From JAHJDS01 sp964569795 (GTDB taxonomy: Bacteria; Desulfobacterota; Desulfarculia; Desulfarculales; JAHJDS01), in the NCBI GenBank assembly GCA_964569795.1, contig CAZMVB010000009.1, positions 69,182 to 133,181 on the forward strand: a DNA stretch of 64,000 nucleotides, given 5' to 3'. The notes under the pieces were generated by a model. It was not told where the DNA came from. It did no database searches and was given only the letters and a program-made list of their open reading frames with translations. Made by a program: the position numbers and the translations under genes. Below are positions 49,127 through 57,186 of this stretch, piece after piece; the stretch's first letter is position 1, and each line of letters starts with the position of its first letter.

Positions 49127-49687
49127 TTATTCGGAGCGATAGTCCTCGCCCGGCTCGTGAATGGTCGGCGTGGGGACCTCGGTGCCGGTCAAGTCCGGGG
49201 CCGGCTCGAGACCGGCGCGCCGCTCGGACTCCGGGTCGGGGTCGGTCAGGTCGAGCAGGGACTTGAGCGGAATCAGCTTCCGGGGGTCGCCCTCGTGGTA
49301 GATCCGTACCACTTGGTTGATCATCGCCCGGAGTCGATTGTCGGCCGTTTCCGGCAGGAGCGCGGCCAGCTGCATCTTCAGCGTGGCCATCTGCTCCTCG
49401 GCCGAGGCCATCCGCTGCCGCAGCGTCTCGGCCATGGTCTGGGCCGGAGAGGGGAAGGCATCCGAGCGCCCGTCGATGTACTCCTGGCCTTGACCGGTCA
49501 GGAGCCACTCGATGGTCACCCCGTACTTCTCGGCGATGAACCGGATCAGTTTCTTGGATGGTTCCCGGATATCGGCCTCTAGTTTGGCCAGATACCCCCG
49601 ACTGATGTTGATGGTGGGTGCAAATGCTTCCTGGGTCAGACCAGTTCTCCGACGGAGCGTCCTGATCCTAGAACCAATTGTGCTCAT
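49127..49687 (-). CDS. XRE-family transcriptional regulator
   Basis: A 186-residue protein. Residues 1-65 are a Cro/CI-type helix-turn-helix (RIRTLRRRTGLTQEAFAPTINISRGYLAKLE and YGVTIEWLLTG), the recognition helix being ISRGYLAKLE. The rest is helical with a coiled-coil stretch (ETLRQRMASAEEQMATLKMQLAALL) likely used for dimerisation, then an acidic, Pro-rich tail. It has no peptidase domain, so it is not a LexA-like repressor. Targets unknown; the 225-base leader upstream is a candidate for autoregulation. Confidence 0.85.
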   Translation of the reverse strand: MSTIGSRIRTLRRRTGLTQEAFAPTINISRGYLAKLEADIREPSKKLIRFIAEKYGVTIEWLLTGQGQEYIDGRSDAFPSPAQTMAETLRQRMASAEEQMATLKMQLAALLPETADNRLRAMINQVVRIYHEGDPRKLIPLKSLLDLTDPDPESERRAGLEPAPDLTGTEVPTPTIHEPGEDYRSE

Positions 49688-50053
49688 GAACCGTTAACCT
49701 CATCTGATATAAGAACGACACTGTTGGAGAGCTTTCTTCCGGAAACCGAATGAGCTTATTCCGGGTGACAGCCCTGCTCTTACCACGGAACGTCCCTTGG
49801 GCCGTGGCGAGGCTATTTCCCCGTTTCCGGTCCATCAGTGATGGGATGTAAAGTGTCCCTGGCCCATCCCGTGAGTGCGTACGATTACCTAACAGACCAT
49901 ATCCTCCCTCGTTCAGGCTACTCTAACGATATTTTAGCTTGAAGTCAACTGTATCTGGTCCTTTTTTGTTCACCTGAAGGTCGTTTTCTTCGACGATGAT
50001 CAAGAAATATGAAACTATTCTGGTTGGTTCTCGGAAATGGAGCTTTCCCGGCC
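49688..50053 (-). promoter_or_regulatory. Long leader and promoter region of the XRE regulator
   Basis: 366 bases without a gene and AT-richer than average. On the minus strand TTGACT (49943-49948) and TAGAGT (49920-49925), 17 bases apart, form a good promoter about 225 bases before the regulator's ATG. The leader contains CCACGG/CCGTGG arms around 49782-49808 and other inverted repeats. No short ORF stands out. A structured leader or a small RNA is possible. Confidence 0.45.
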
Positions 50054-51091
50054 TCAATTGGTCTTGAACCATTGTCGAACCTGGTCGGCGGCCCGTTCCG
50101 GGGGCAGAAAGGTGAGGGCCTCGTCGTGAAGGCGCTGAAAGTAATTAATATCGCTGATATCGACCGGCGGGATGGTCAATCTGGGTAAAATTCGTAATTG
50201 GGGCCAGAAATCCGGGGCCGGGATCAGGTGCAGGGCCAGGTTCAGGGCCGGAATGTTCTGGTCGTGCAGGCAGGCCAGGACCTGGGACAGGCTGGCGCTC
50301 AGGGCCTCGACGGCCTCGGGGCTCAACCGGTCCGTCCGTCCCTCGGGCTCGACCAGGGCCATCAGGTCATAGACCCCCTGGGGCGCGAAGGGCGACAGCC
50401 AGGTGACCGGTCCGGTCTGGATGATGAACCGCTGGCCGATCTCCTTTTCCCGGGCGATGAGGTCGGGCCAGAAGGGGCGGTCGTATCGGTCGCGGTAGTG
50501 CCCCAGGCCGTCGATCATTTCCCGTTGCAGGCGGGTCGGCCGCTCCAGGGCCACGGCCTGAAAGTGGGGATGAACCTGTCCGGCCCCGGCCAGGGGCATG
50601 TAATTCATGTTGATCGAGCAGTATTCGTAGGCGGGCTCGGTCCGCGCCACGGCCTCGAAGTAGGCCTGGGAGGCGGTGACGCCGTCGGCCAGCACCTGGG
50701 GGTCCATCTGATCCAGGGCCCGGAAATGCCGGCGTCCCAGGGCGACCACGGCGCTGTGCCGGGTGTAGGGAAAGGCGTTGGGGAAGACCACCGCCCCACC
50801 GTGCCGGATTCGTCCTTCCGGGTCGGCAAAGCCCGGCACGAATTTGGCCGCCCGGTTATCGACCGCCTCGGGGCAGAAGGCGCAGCCCAGCTCGACCGAG
50901 CGCTTGACCAGGGGCTCGAGGTCCACCGGGGGCAGCTTCTTGATCCGAAAGGGGACGATCCGGCTGACCTGTCCGGTCAGGGGATCCTCCCGGACGTCCA
51001 CGGTCAGGGTGGTCTCCTCGAATCCCTGAAACGGGTTCAAGAACCGGGACTGCTGGGGGGTGGGCTGGAGCTGGATCGGATTTTGATTCAT
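50054..51091 (-). CDS. GalT-like nucleotidyltransferase (HIT superfamily)
   Basis: A 345-residue protein. GAGQVHPHFQAVALERP near residue 170 is the HPHxQ-type active-site motif of galactose-1-phosphate uridylyltransferase, with the first His as nucleophile. CAFCPEAVDNR near residue 70 recalls the GalT zinc/urate-binding region, and VVFPNAFPYTRHSAVVALGRRHF is also typical. Overall similarity is moderate, so the sugar could differ from galactose. No sugar-pathway partner is adjacent. Confidence 0.75.
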   Translation of the reverse strand: MNQNPIQLQPTPQQSRFLNPFQGFEETTLTVDVREDPLTGQVSRIVPFRIKKLPPVDLEPLVKRSVELGCAFCPEAVDNRAAKFVPGFADPEGRIRHGGAVVFPNAFPYTRHSAVVALGRRHFRALDQMDPQVLADGVTASQAYFEAVARTEPAYEYCSINMNYMPLAGAGQVHPHFQAVALERPTRLQREMIDGLGHYRDRYDRPFWPDLIAREKEIGQRFIIQTGPVTWLSPFAPQGVYDLMALVEPEGRTDRLSPEAVEALSASLSQVLACLHDQNIPALNLALHLIPAPDFWPQLRILPRLTIPPVDISDINYFQRLHDEALTFLPPERAADQVRQWFKTN

Positions 51092-51141
51092 AATGGCGGC
51101 GACCTTACCACACTTTTCAGTCAGGGGTCCAGGGGCGGAAA

Positions 51142-51783
51142 ATGTTCGTTTCGGATCGACCCGACGCCTACGAGACGGTCTATGAGGAGTTGACCGGACG
51201 GCTGGCCGAGGTGGACTGGCCGGCGGTGGGCCCCGGGATCGGCGCCCGGGTCCACCAGAACGGCCTGGACTTTTCCATCTTCAACCTGCCGGTGCGGGTG
51301 GACGCCTCGGGGGTCCGGGTGGCCGGGGAGACGGGCCTGGAAACGTCCCTGCGGATCATCTGCTGTCATTACGTCCTGCGCGGCGGGGGCGGCCGGCTGA
51401 AGGGCGAGTGGGCGGCCTATCGCGACTTCAAGGACGCGGCCCCCTTTGTGGCCGCCTATCGCCGGCTGGTGGACGAGTCGCTGGGCCGGGCCTTCTCCGG
51501 CCGGGGCCGCGATCTGGTCCGGGCGGCGGCAAATTTGGGGGGCTTGGCGGTCGATGACGTCCCCGGTGACGTGGCCCTGGGCTTCCTGGCCCTGCCCCGC
51601 CTGCCCCTCCGTCTCACCTTTTACGAGGCCGACGAGGACTTCGGGGCCGAGGCCCGGGTCCTGTTCGACCGGGGGGCCGAGGACTATCTGGACGTGGAGT
51701 GTCTGGCGGTGATCGCTTACCTGCTGGCCGAGTTGTTGATCGCCGGCCCGGCCCGGTCTCCCCGAGCGGCGTCCCCTGAATAG
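51142..51783 (+). CDS. DUF3786 family protein
   Basis: A 213-residue protein with GGGGCGGA before the ATG. The C-terminal half shows AAANLGG, GFLALPRLPLRLTFYEADEDFGAEARVLFD and LDVECLAVIAYLLAELL, the conserved layout of DUF3786, common in anaerobes. Function unknown. Divergent from the GalT-like gene. Confidence 0.8.
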   Translation: MFVSDRPDAYETVYEELTGRLAEVDWPAVGPGIGARVHQNGLDFSIFNLPVRVDASGVRVAGETGLETSLRIICCHYVLRGGGGRLKGEWAAYRDFKDAAPFVAAYRRLVDESLGRAFSGRGRDLVRAAANLGGLAVDDVPGDVALGFLALPRLPLRLTFYEADEDFGAEARVLFDRGAEDYLDVECLAVIAYLLAELLIAGPARSPRAASPE

Positions 51784-51839
51784 CCCACGGCTCGACAAGT
51801 GCAGTACCGGCCGAACCGCCGGGAACGTCCCATCCTCCC

Positions 51840-51860
51840 CGTCACCCGAATTGGGTGACG
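51840..51860. other. Perfect 8-bp hairpin between convergent genes
   Basis: CGTCACCC and GGGTGACG (51840-51847 and 51853-51860, reading CGTCACCC-GAATT-GGGTGACG apart from edge variation) form a hairpin with a five-base loop between the DUF3786 and helicase genes. No T-run follows on either strand. Confidence 0.35.
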
Positions 51861-51865
51861 AACGA

Positions 51866-53107
51866 CTAGGCGGCGGTCCCCGGCCTCCGTCCGCCCCGCC
51901 GCCGCCGGCCTGGTGAGCCGTTTCCGGAGAAGACGGCGGCCGGCGGCCGGACCGGAGCGTCGGTCGCGGCCCGATAGGGGTGATCCTCGACGACCGGCAC
52001 CGCCCGCCGGATCAGCCGTTCGATGTCACGCAGGTATGTCCTTTCCTTGGCGTCGCAAAAGGAAATGGCCTCGCCCCCGGCCCCGGCCCGGCCGGTGCGG
52101 CCGATGCGGTGGACGTAGCTCTCGGGCTCGTTGGGCAGATCGAAATTGATGACGTGGGTGATGCCCTCGACGTCGATTCCCCGGGCGGCGATGTCCGTGG
52201 CCACCAGGACGCGGGCGCGTCCGCTGCGGAATTTCTCCAGGGCGGCCTGGCGGGCGTTCTGGGACTTGTTGCCGTGGATGGCCTCGGCCCTGACCTGGAG
52301 CCGGGCCAACTGCTTGGTCAGGCGATCGGCGCCGTGCTTGGTCCGGGTGAACACCAGGGCCCGCTTGACCCGCGCGTCCTTGAGGACCTCGCCCAGCAGA
52401 AAACGCTTGTCCCCTTGGGCCACGAACAAGACCTTCTGGCCGATGCGCTCCACCGGCGTGGCCGCCGGGGTCACCGCCACCTTGACCGGATCGGTCAGGA
52501 TGGTGTCGGCCAGTCGGGCGATCTTGGGGGGCATGGTGGCCGAGAAGAAGAGCGTTTGCCGTTGTCGAGGGAGGGTGGCCAGGACCCTCTTGATATCCGG
52601 CAGGAAACCCATGTCCAGCATCCGGTCGGCCTCGTCCAGGACAAAGACCTCGAGGCGGTCCAGGCGCAGGTGGCCCTGACCCATCAGGTCCAGCAGCCGG
52701 CCCGGAGTGGCCACCAGGACGTCCAGCCCCCGGCGGCAGGCGGCCGCCTGCGGGGCCTGGCCCACCCCGCCGAAGACCACTGCATAGCGGAGCCGGAGAT
52801 GGCGGCCGTAGGCCCGGAAACTGTCGGCGATCTGGCCGGCCAGTTCACGGGTGGGGGTCAGCACCAGGACCCGGGCGGTCCGGGGTGCGGGCGGCCTCTG
52901 GGGCGAGGCCAGACGTTGGAGGATGGGCAGGGCAAAGGCCGCCGTCTTGCCGGTGCCGGTCTGGGCGCAGCCCAGGAGATCGCGGCCGTCGAGCAGGTGG
53001 GGGATCGCCTCGGCCTGAATGGGTGTCGGCCTGGTGTAGCCCACGTCGCCCAGGGCGCGCCGCAGGGGTTTGATAAGATCGAGTTGAGCAAAAGAGGTCG
53101 GTTTCAT
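51866..53107 (-). CDS. rhlE: DEAD-box ATP-dependent RNA helicase, RhlE-like
   Basis: A 413-residue protein. Motifs in order: Q motif GYTRPTPIQ, AQTGTGKT (I), PTRELAGQ (Ia), TPGRLLD (Ib), VLDEADRMLDMGF (II), FSATMP (III), TRTKHGADRL (IV), ATDIAARGIDV (V) and HRIGRTGRAG (VI). The short basic C-terminal tail (RRRRGGRR) binds RNA. RhlE helicases assist ribosome assembly and mRNA turnover, often in the cold. AAGGAT precedes the ATG; the transcript has a long leader. Confidence 0.92.
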   Translation of the reverse strand: MKPTSFAQLDLIKPLRRALGDVGYTRPTPIQAEAIPHLLDGRDLLGCAQTGTGKTAAFALPILQRLASPQRPPAPRTARVLVLTPTRELAGQIADSFRAYGRHLRLRYAVVFGGVGQAPQAAACRRGLDVLVATPGRLLDLMGQGHLRLDRLEVFVLDEADRMLDMGFLPDIKRVLATLPRQRQTLFFSATMPPKIARLADTILTDPVKVAVTPAATPVERIGQKVLFVAQGDKRFLLGEVLKDARVKRALVFTRTKHGADRLTKQLARLQVRAEAIHGNKSQNARQAALEKFRSGRARVLVATDIAARGIDVEGITHVINFDLPNEPESYVHRIGRTGRAGAGGEAISFCDAKERTYLRDIERLIRRAVPVVEDHPYRAATDAPVRPPAAVFSGNGSPGRRRRGGRRPGTAA

Positions 53108-53287
53108 TACTATCCTTACGTTTAGTGGTCTGGACCTGAAGGTCCGTTAAAAAAAAATAGATCGACGTCTCTTCGGCAAAGTGCACCAGAGCATCCGGGG
53201 ACTAACGAGCCTAATTGGCAAGCTTTGAGGCGGCGCGGTCGCGCCGTTGAGGCTAGCGGGATTGGGCTTATTGGTCTGTTGGATCCA

Positions 53288-53316
53288 AACCTAACCATCC
53301 CCGAGCGGATTGTCAA
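53288..53316 (-). promoter_or_regulatory. Promoter of the RhlE gene with ~174-base leader
   Basis: Minus strand TTGACA (53311-53316) and TAGGTT (53288-53293) with a 17-base spacer. The transcript would run about 174 bases before the ATG at 53107. The leader contains CGGCGC/GCGCCG arms (about 53230-53246), a T9 stretch and a GGACC/GGTCC hairpin. Long structured leaders are known for cold-induced helicases. Confidence 0.6.
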
Positions 53317-53363
53317 CCAAAAAGACCGGTTGCGCCAGCGCACCGGTGACCGTTCGACTCCGA

Positions 53364-54548
53364 TCAATCCGAGGTGCGGGCGTCCAGGCGCTGGATCAGG
53401 GCCTGGGCCTCCTTGAACCGGGGATTGATTTCCAGGGCCTCGGTCAGACTCTGGCGGGCCTCGTCGTACTTTTTCATTTCGATCAGGGCCCGGGCGATGT
53501 TGTACAGCAGGTTCTCGTCGTCCGGGGCGATCTGGCGGGCTTTGTGGTACAGGGCCAGGGCCACCTGGGACTTGCCCTGTTTCCGGTAGGCGATCCCGAT
53601 CTTGTTATAGACGTGGATCAACTCCGGGTCCAGGCGCAGGGCCTGTTCGTAGTAGGGCTCGGACTCCCGGTAATAGCCCCGGGAGGCGTAGGCGTCGCCG
53701 ATCTGGACCTGGAGTTCCGCGTTTTCCGGATCGGCCTGGGAGGCCCGCTCAAAGCTCTCCTGGGCCTCCTGGAGTTTCTTCAGTTCGAGGCGGATTTCCC
53801 CCTGGTAGTAGTGCAGCCAGGGGGCGTGCTTTTGCATCCGCTTCTGGTCTTCCACGTGGGCCAGGGCCGTGGTCAGGACCTGTTCCGCCTCGTCCAGGGC
53901 CCCCTTGGCCTGGAGGGACATGGCCAGGCCGTAGAGGGCCTTGACGTTGTCGGCCTCCACGGCCAGGGCCCGGCGGAAGACGGCCTCGGCCTGAAGCGGC
54001 TCGGTCTCGAGGAGCAGGTCCCCCCAGGCCACCAGGGCCACCGGGTTTTCGTCGATCTCGACGGCCCGGGCGTATTCGGCGGCGGCCCCGGCGTAGTCCT
54101 GTTCGTAGTGCAGTTTCCGGGCCGAGTCCAGGTGCTGGTAAAACCGCTCCTGGTCGGGATCCACAAAGGCGCTCATGATCTCGTTGACCATGCCCCGGAA
54201 GTTCTCGGCCCGCCAGGGCGGGGTCAGATACCCCTGGGCCCCTTCCCGGATGGCCGTCAGCCGGAGCTGCTCGTCGTCGGTGTCGTTGACCATGATCAGG
54301 GGGATCTCGCTGTAGTTCTTGTCCTGGCGCATGACCTGGAGGAGCTGGAGACCGCTCATGGCCGGCATCTTCCAGGTGGTGACCACCAGGCTGATCTGGT
54401 GCTGGCGCATGACGCTCATGGCCTCTTTGGATGACTCGGCCGGAAAGATCTTGTTGAAGCCCAGTTCGGTCAACGGTCCCAGGGCAAAATCGTAGAGGGG
54501 CTTGGAGGGGGTGACAATGAGGATGGCCAGATGTCGGAAGGTGAGCAT
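53364..54548 (-). CDS. Degenerate response-regulator receiver fused to TPR repeats
   Basis: A 394-residue protein. Residues 1-120 are receiver-like: ILIVTPS at the start and LVVTTWKMPAMSGLQLL, where the phospho-accepting Asp is replaced by Thr58. The acidic pair at the start and the conserved Lys are also missing, so phosphorylation is unlikely. From about residue 130 it is a row of TPR repeats (YEQDYAGAAAEYARAVEID, YRESEPYYEQALRLDPELIHVYNKIGIAYRKQGK, KKYDEARQSLTEALEINPRFKEA). Likely a protein-protein scaffold. Similar receiver-TPR proteins exist in deltaproteobacteria. Confidence 0.88.
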   Translation of the reverse strand: MLTFRHLAILIVTPSKPLYDFALGPLTELGFNKIFPAESSKEAMSVMRQHQISLVVTTWKMPAMSGLQLLQVMRQDKNYSEIPLIMVNDTDDEQLRLTAIREGAQGYLTPPWRAENFRGMVNEIMSAFVDPDQERFYQHLDSARKLHYEQDYAGAAAEYARAVEIDENPVALVAWGDLLLETEPLQAEAVFRRALAVEADNVKALYGLAMSLQAKGALDEAEQVLTTALAHVEDQKRMQKHAPWLHYYQGEIRLELKKLQEAQESFERASQADPENAELQVQIGDAYASRGYYRESEPYYEQALRLDPELIHVYNKIGIAYRKQGKSQVALALYHKARQIAPDDENLLYNIARALIEMKKYDEARQSLTEALEINPRFKEAQALIQRLDARTSD

Positions 54549-54624
54549 GTCTGCCGACCCGGTCTTTTTATTTATGATATCACGATATGCGGGACATGGG
54601 GAAGACCGGACCCTTCCCCTCGGA

Positions 54625-54840
54625 TCAGGTGGCCCCGCCCCCCTCGGCCCGGGCCAGGCGGGCGGTGACCGTCTCGCCGCCGATTCCCCAGCTGTCCGGG
54701 CTCACTTCCTCGATGACCACGACCGTGGTCGCCGGATTCTTGTCCAGGACGTCCACCAGGAGCTGGGTGGCGCCCCGGATCAGTTCGGCCTTCTGTTCGG
54801 CCGTGGCCCCGGGCGTGATCTTGATGTTGACAAAGGGCAT
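54625..54840 (-). CDS. 4-oxalocrotonate tautomerase family protein
   Basis: A 71-residue protein beginning Met-Pro-Phe-Val, so Pro1 becomes the catalytic base after Met removal. The TPGATAEQKAELIRGATQLL and SPDSWGIGG segments match the family. It starts 10 bases after the cupin stop with AGGGAGC upstream, so the two are co-transcribed. Substrate unknown. Confidence 0.85.
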   Translation of the reverse strand: MPFVNIKITPGATAEQKAELIRGATQLLVDVLDKNPATTVVVIEEVSPDSWGIGGETVTARLARAEGGGAT

Positions 54841-54850
54841 GGGCTCCCTC

Positions 54851-55192
54851 CTATTTCTTGGGGGTGTAGCGATCCACGTCGTCGAACACGTCCAGGGCCT
54901 TGAAGGGCACGGTGCATTTGGCCGAGTGGCTTACCCCGGCCGGGATGTAATAGGCGTCGCCTCTTTTATAGGTGTGGGGTTGGCCGCCGATGGTCAGCTC
55001 GACCTCGCCCTCGACGACGATTCCCCACTGGGCGCCGTGGGAGTGCTCGGGGATGGTGCCCACCGGCTGGATATCGAAAAAGACGACCTGCTTGTCCGTG
55101 CCCTGGAGCAGTTTGCCCCGGACGCCCTCCACGGGCAGGTCGATGTCGGGCAGGTCTTCGATCAGGGGCGGGTAGGTCACTTTATCGGACAT
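54851..55192 (-). CDS. Small cupin-domain protein
   Basis: A 113-residue protein with AGGAG before the ATG at 55192. Cupin motif 1 is PEHSHGAQWGIVVEGEVELTIG and motif 2 GDAYYIPAGVSH, giving His, His, Gln/Glu and His ligands typical of a single metal-binding cupin. Enzyme or sensor role not predictable; the partner tautomerase suggests small-acid metabolism. Confidence 0.85.
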   Translation of the reverse strand: MSDKVTYPPLIEDLPDIDLPVEGVRGKLLQGTDKQVVFFDIQPVGTIPEHSHGAQWGIVVEGEVELTIGGQPHTYKRGDAYYIPAGVSHSAKCTVPFKALDVFDDVDRYTPKK

Positions 55193-55328
55193 GGGGCGTC
55201 TCCTTTGTATTTTTTTGATCTGGATCGATTGTCCCATCATGGGTCAAGGGGTTCAATGAAAAAAAATAGGGGGCCGGAAAGCGGCTCTTGTTTGACAATG
55301 ACCGGCCCGGCCCAGTAAATAGGTGGTC

Positions 55329-56366
55329 ATGAGACTTCTGGTCACCGGCGGTTGCGGGTTCATCGGCGCCAACTTCGTCCGCCTCGTCCTGGACGAGCGG
55401 CCCGAGGTCTCGGTGGTGAACCTGGACAAGCTGACCTATGCCGGCAACCTGGCCAACCTGGAGGGCGCGGCCGGGACACACGGCGAACGCTACGAATTCG
55501 TCCGGGGCGACGTCTGCGACGAGGCCCTGGTGGACGATCTGTTCGCGGCGGGCGTGGACGCCGTGGTCCACTTCGCGGCCGAGTCCCACGTGGACCGGTC
55601 CATCGAGGCCGCCGGGGTGTTCATCGACACCAACGTCGGCGGGACCCGGGTCCTTTTGGACGCGGCCCAGCGACACGACACGGCGCGGTTCGTCATGGTC
55701 AGCACCGACGAGGTTTACGGCTCCCTGGGGCCCGAGGGCGTTTTTCGGGAGGACATGCCCCTTTTGCCCAACTCGCCCTACTCGGCCTCCAAGGCCGCGG
55801 CCGACCTCTTGTGCCGGGCCTACTTCGTGACCTACGGCCTGCCGGTGATCGTCACCCGCTGCTCCAACAATTACGGCCCGTATCAGTTCCCCGAGAAACT
55901 GCTGCCCCTGATGCTGACCAACGCCCTCGAGGGCGCACCCCTCCCGGTTTACGGCGACGGCCGAAACGTCCGGGACTGGATCTACGTCGAGGACCACTGC
56001 CGGGGCCTGCTGGCCGTCCTGGATTCGGGCCTCCCCGGCGAGATCTACAACCTGGGCGGGGACAGCCAGCAGGAGAACATCGAGCTGGTCCGCCTGCTGG
56101 TCACGGAACTGGCCCGGCAGACCGGCCGCCAGGCCGAGGATTTTTTGAACTTGATCACCTTTGTCACCGACCGGCCCGGACATGACCGCCGCTACGCCAT
56201 GAATTTTGACAAGATCAAACGCGAGCTGGGCTGGTCGCCCTTGATCGACCTGGCCGAGGGCCTGCGGCGCCTGGTGGCCTGGTACCTGGCCCACGAGACT
56301 TGGTGGCGGGACATAAAAAGCGGGGCCTACCGGGATTATTACCGGAGAATGTATGACGGCCGGTAG
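55329..56366 (+). CDS. rfbB: dTDP-glucose 4,6-dehydratase
   Basis: A 345-residue extended SDR. MRLLVTGGCGFIGANFVR is the NAD-binding loop, AAESHVDRSI the family-specific motif, STDEVYGSL and YSASKAAADLL the catalytic residues (Tyr and Lys), and GDGRNVRDWIYVEDHCRGL the substrate-closing region. It makes dTDP-4-keto-6-deoxyglucose. TTGACA at 55292-55297 precedes it; ATG 55329 is preferred over GTG 55323. The dTDP-glucose synthase and epimerase genes (rfbA, rfbC) are not in the window. rfbD follows with a 14-base overlap. Confidence 0.92.
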   Translation: MRLLVTGGCGFIGANFVRLVLDERPEVSVVNLDKLTYAGNLANLEGAAGTHGERYEFVRGDVCDEALVDDLFAAGVDAVVHFAAESHVDRSIEAAGVFIDTNVGGTRVLLDAAQRHDTARFVMVSTDEVYGSLGPEGVFREDMPLLPNSPYSASKAAADLLCRAYFVTYGLPVIVTRCSNNYGPYQFPEKLLPLMLTNALEGAPLPVYGDGRNVRDWIYVEDHCRGLLAVLDSGLPGEIYNLGGDSQQENIELVRLLVTELARQTGRQAEDFLNLITFVTDRPGHDRRYAMNFDKIKRELGWSPLIDLAEGLRRLVAWYLAHETWWRDIKSGAYRDYYRRMYDGR

Positions 56367-57186
56367 GTTTTTTGTAACCGGCGGCTCGGGGCTGTTGGGA
56401 CTGGCCCTGCGCCGCGAGTTCCCGGGGGCCTTTGCGGACCGGTTGGACGTCACCGACCTTTCGGCGTGTCGGGCCGCCGTCGGGGCCCTGAGACCCGAGG
56501 TGGTCATCAACGCCGCGGCCTACACCAAGGTCGATGACGCCGAGTCTGAGCCGGCCGCCGCCTTTGCGGTCAATGAGCGAGGGGCACAAAACCTGGCCCG
56601 GGCCTGCCGGGACGCGGGCGTCCGGCTGGTCCATATCTCGACCGACTACGTGTTCGACGGCCTGAGCGAGAGGCCCTACCTGGAATCCGACCCGCCCCAT
56701 CCGCTGTCAATTTACGGGACCGGCAAGCTGGCCGGCGAGCGGGCCGTTTTGGCGATCATGCCCCAGGCCCTGGTCGTCCGGACCTCGTGGCTGTTCGGTC
56801 CGGGCAAGACCAACTTTGTGGCCAAGATCCTGGACAGGGCCCGGCGCGGCGAGGAGTTGTCAGTGGTCGATGACCGGCACGGCTGCCCGACCTATACGCT
56901 CGACCTGGCCGCGGCAATGCGCGCCCTGATCGAGGGCGGACATCAGGGGCTATTTCACGTGACCAATCAGGGCCGAACCACCTGGTACGGCCTGGCCCGG
57001 GCCGCGCTCGCGGCGGCCGGCCTGGACCCGGACCGGATCAGGCCGATCAAGACGGCCGACCTGGACCTGCCCGCCCCACGGCCGGCCTTCTCGGTCCTGG
57101 ACAACGGCAAGTACCAGCGGGCCACTGGTCGCGCCCTGCCCGCCTGGGAAGACGCGGTCCAGGCCTATGTGACCGGGTGGCACTGA
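56353..57186 (+). CDS. rfbD: dTDP-4-dehydrorhamnose reductase
   Basis: A 277-residue protein. RFFVTGGSGLLGLALRREF is the nucleotide-binding loop, VVINAAAYTKVDDAESEP, STDYVFDG, IYGTGKLAGE (Tyr and Lys) and VVRTSWLFGPGKTNFV are RmlD hallmarks. It reduces dTDP-4-keto-rhamnose to dTDP-rhamnose, feeding O-antigen or glycan synthesis. It overlaps rfbB at its start and tsaD at its end (TGATG). Confidence 0.92.
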   Translation: MTAGRFFVTGGSGLLGLALRREFPGAFADRLDVTDLSACRAAVGALRPEVVINAAAYTKVDDAESEPAAAFAVNERGAQNLARACRDAGVRLVHISTDYVFDGLSERPYLESDPPHPLSIYGTGKLAGERAVLAIMPQALVVRTSWLFGPGKTNFVAKILDRARRGEELSVVDDRHGCPTYTLDLAAAMRALIEGGHQGLFHVTNQGRTTWYGLARAALAAAGLDPDRIRPIKTADLDLPAPRPAFSVLDNGKYQRATGRALPAWEDAVQAYVTGWH

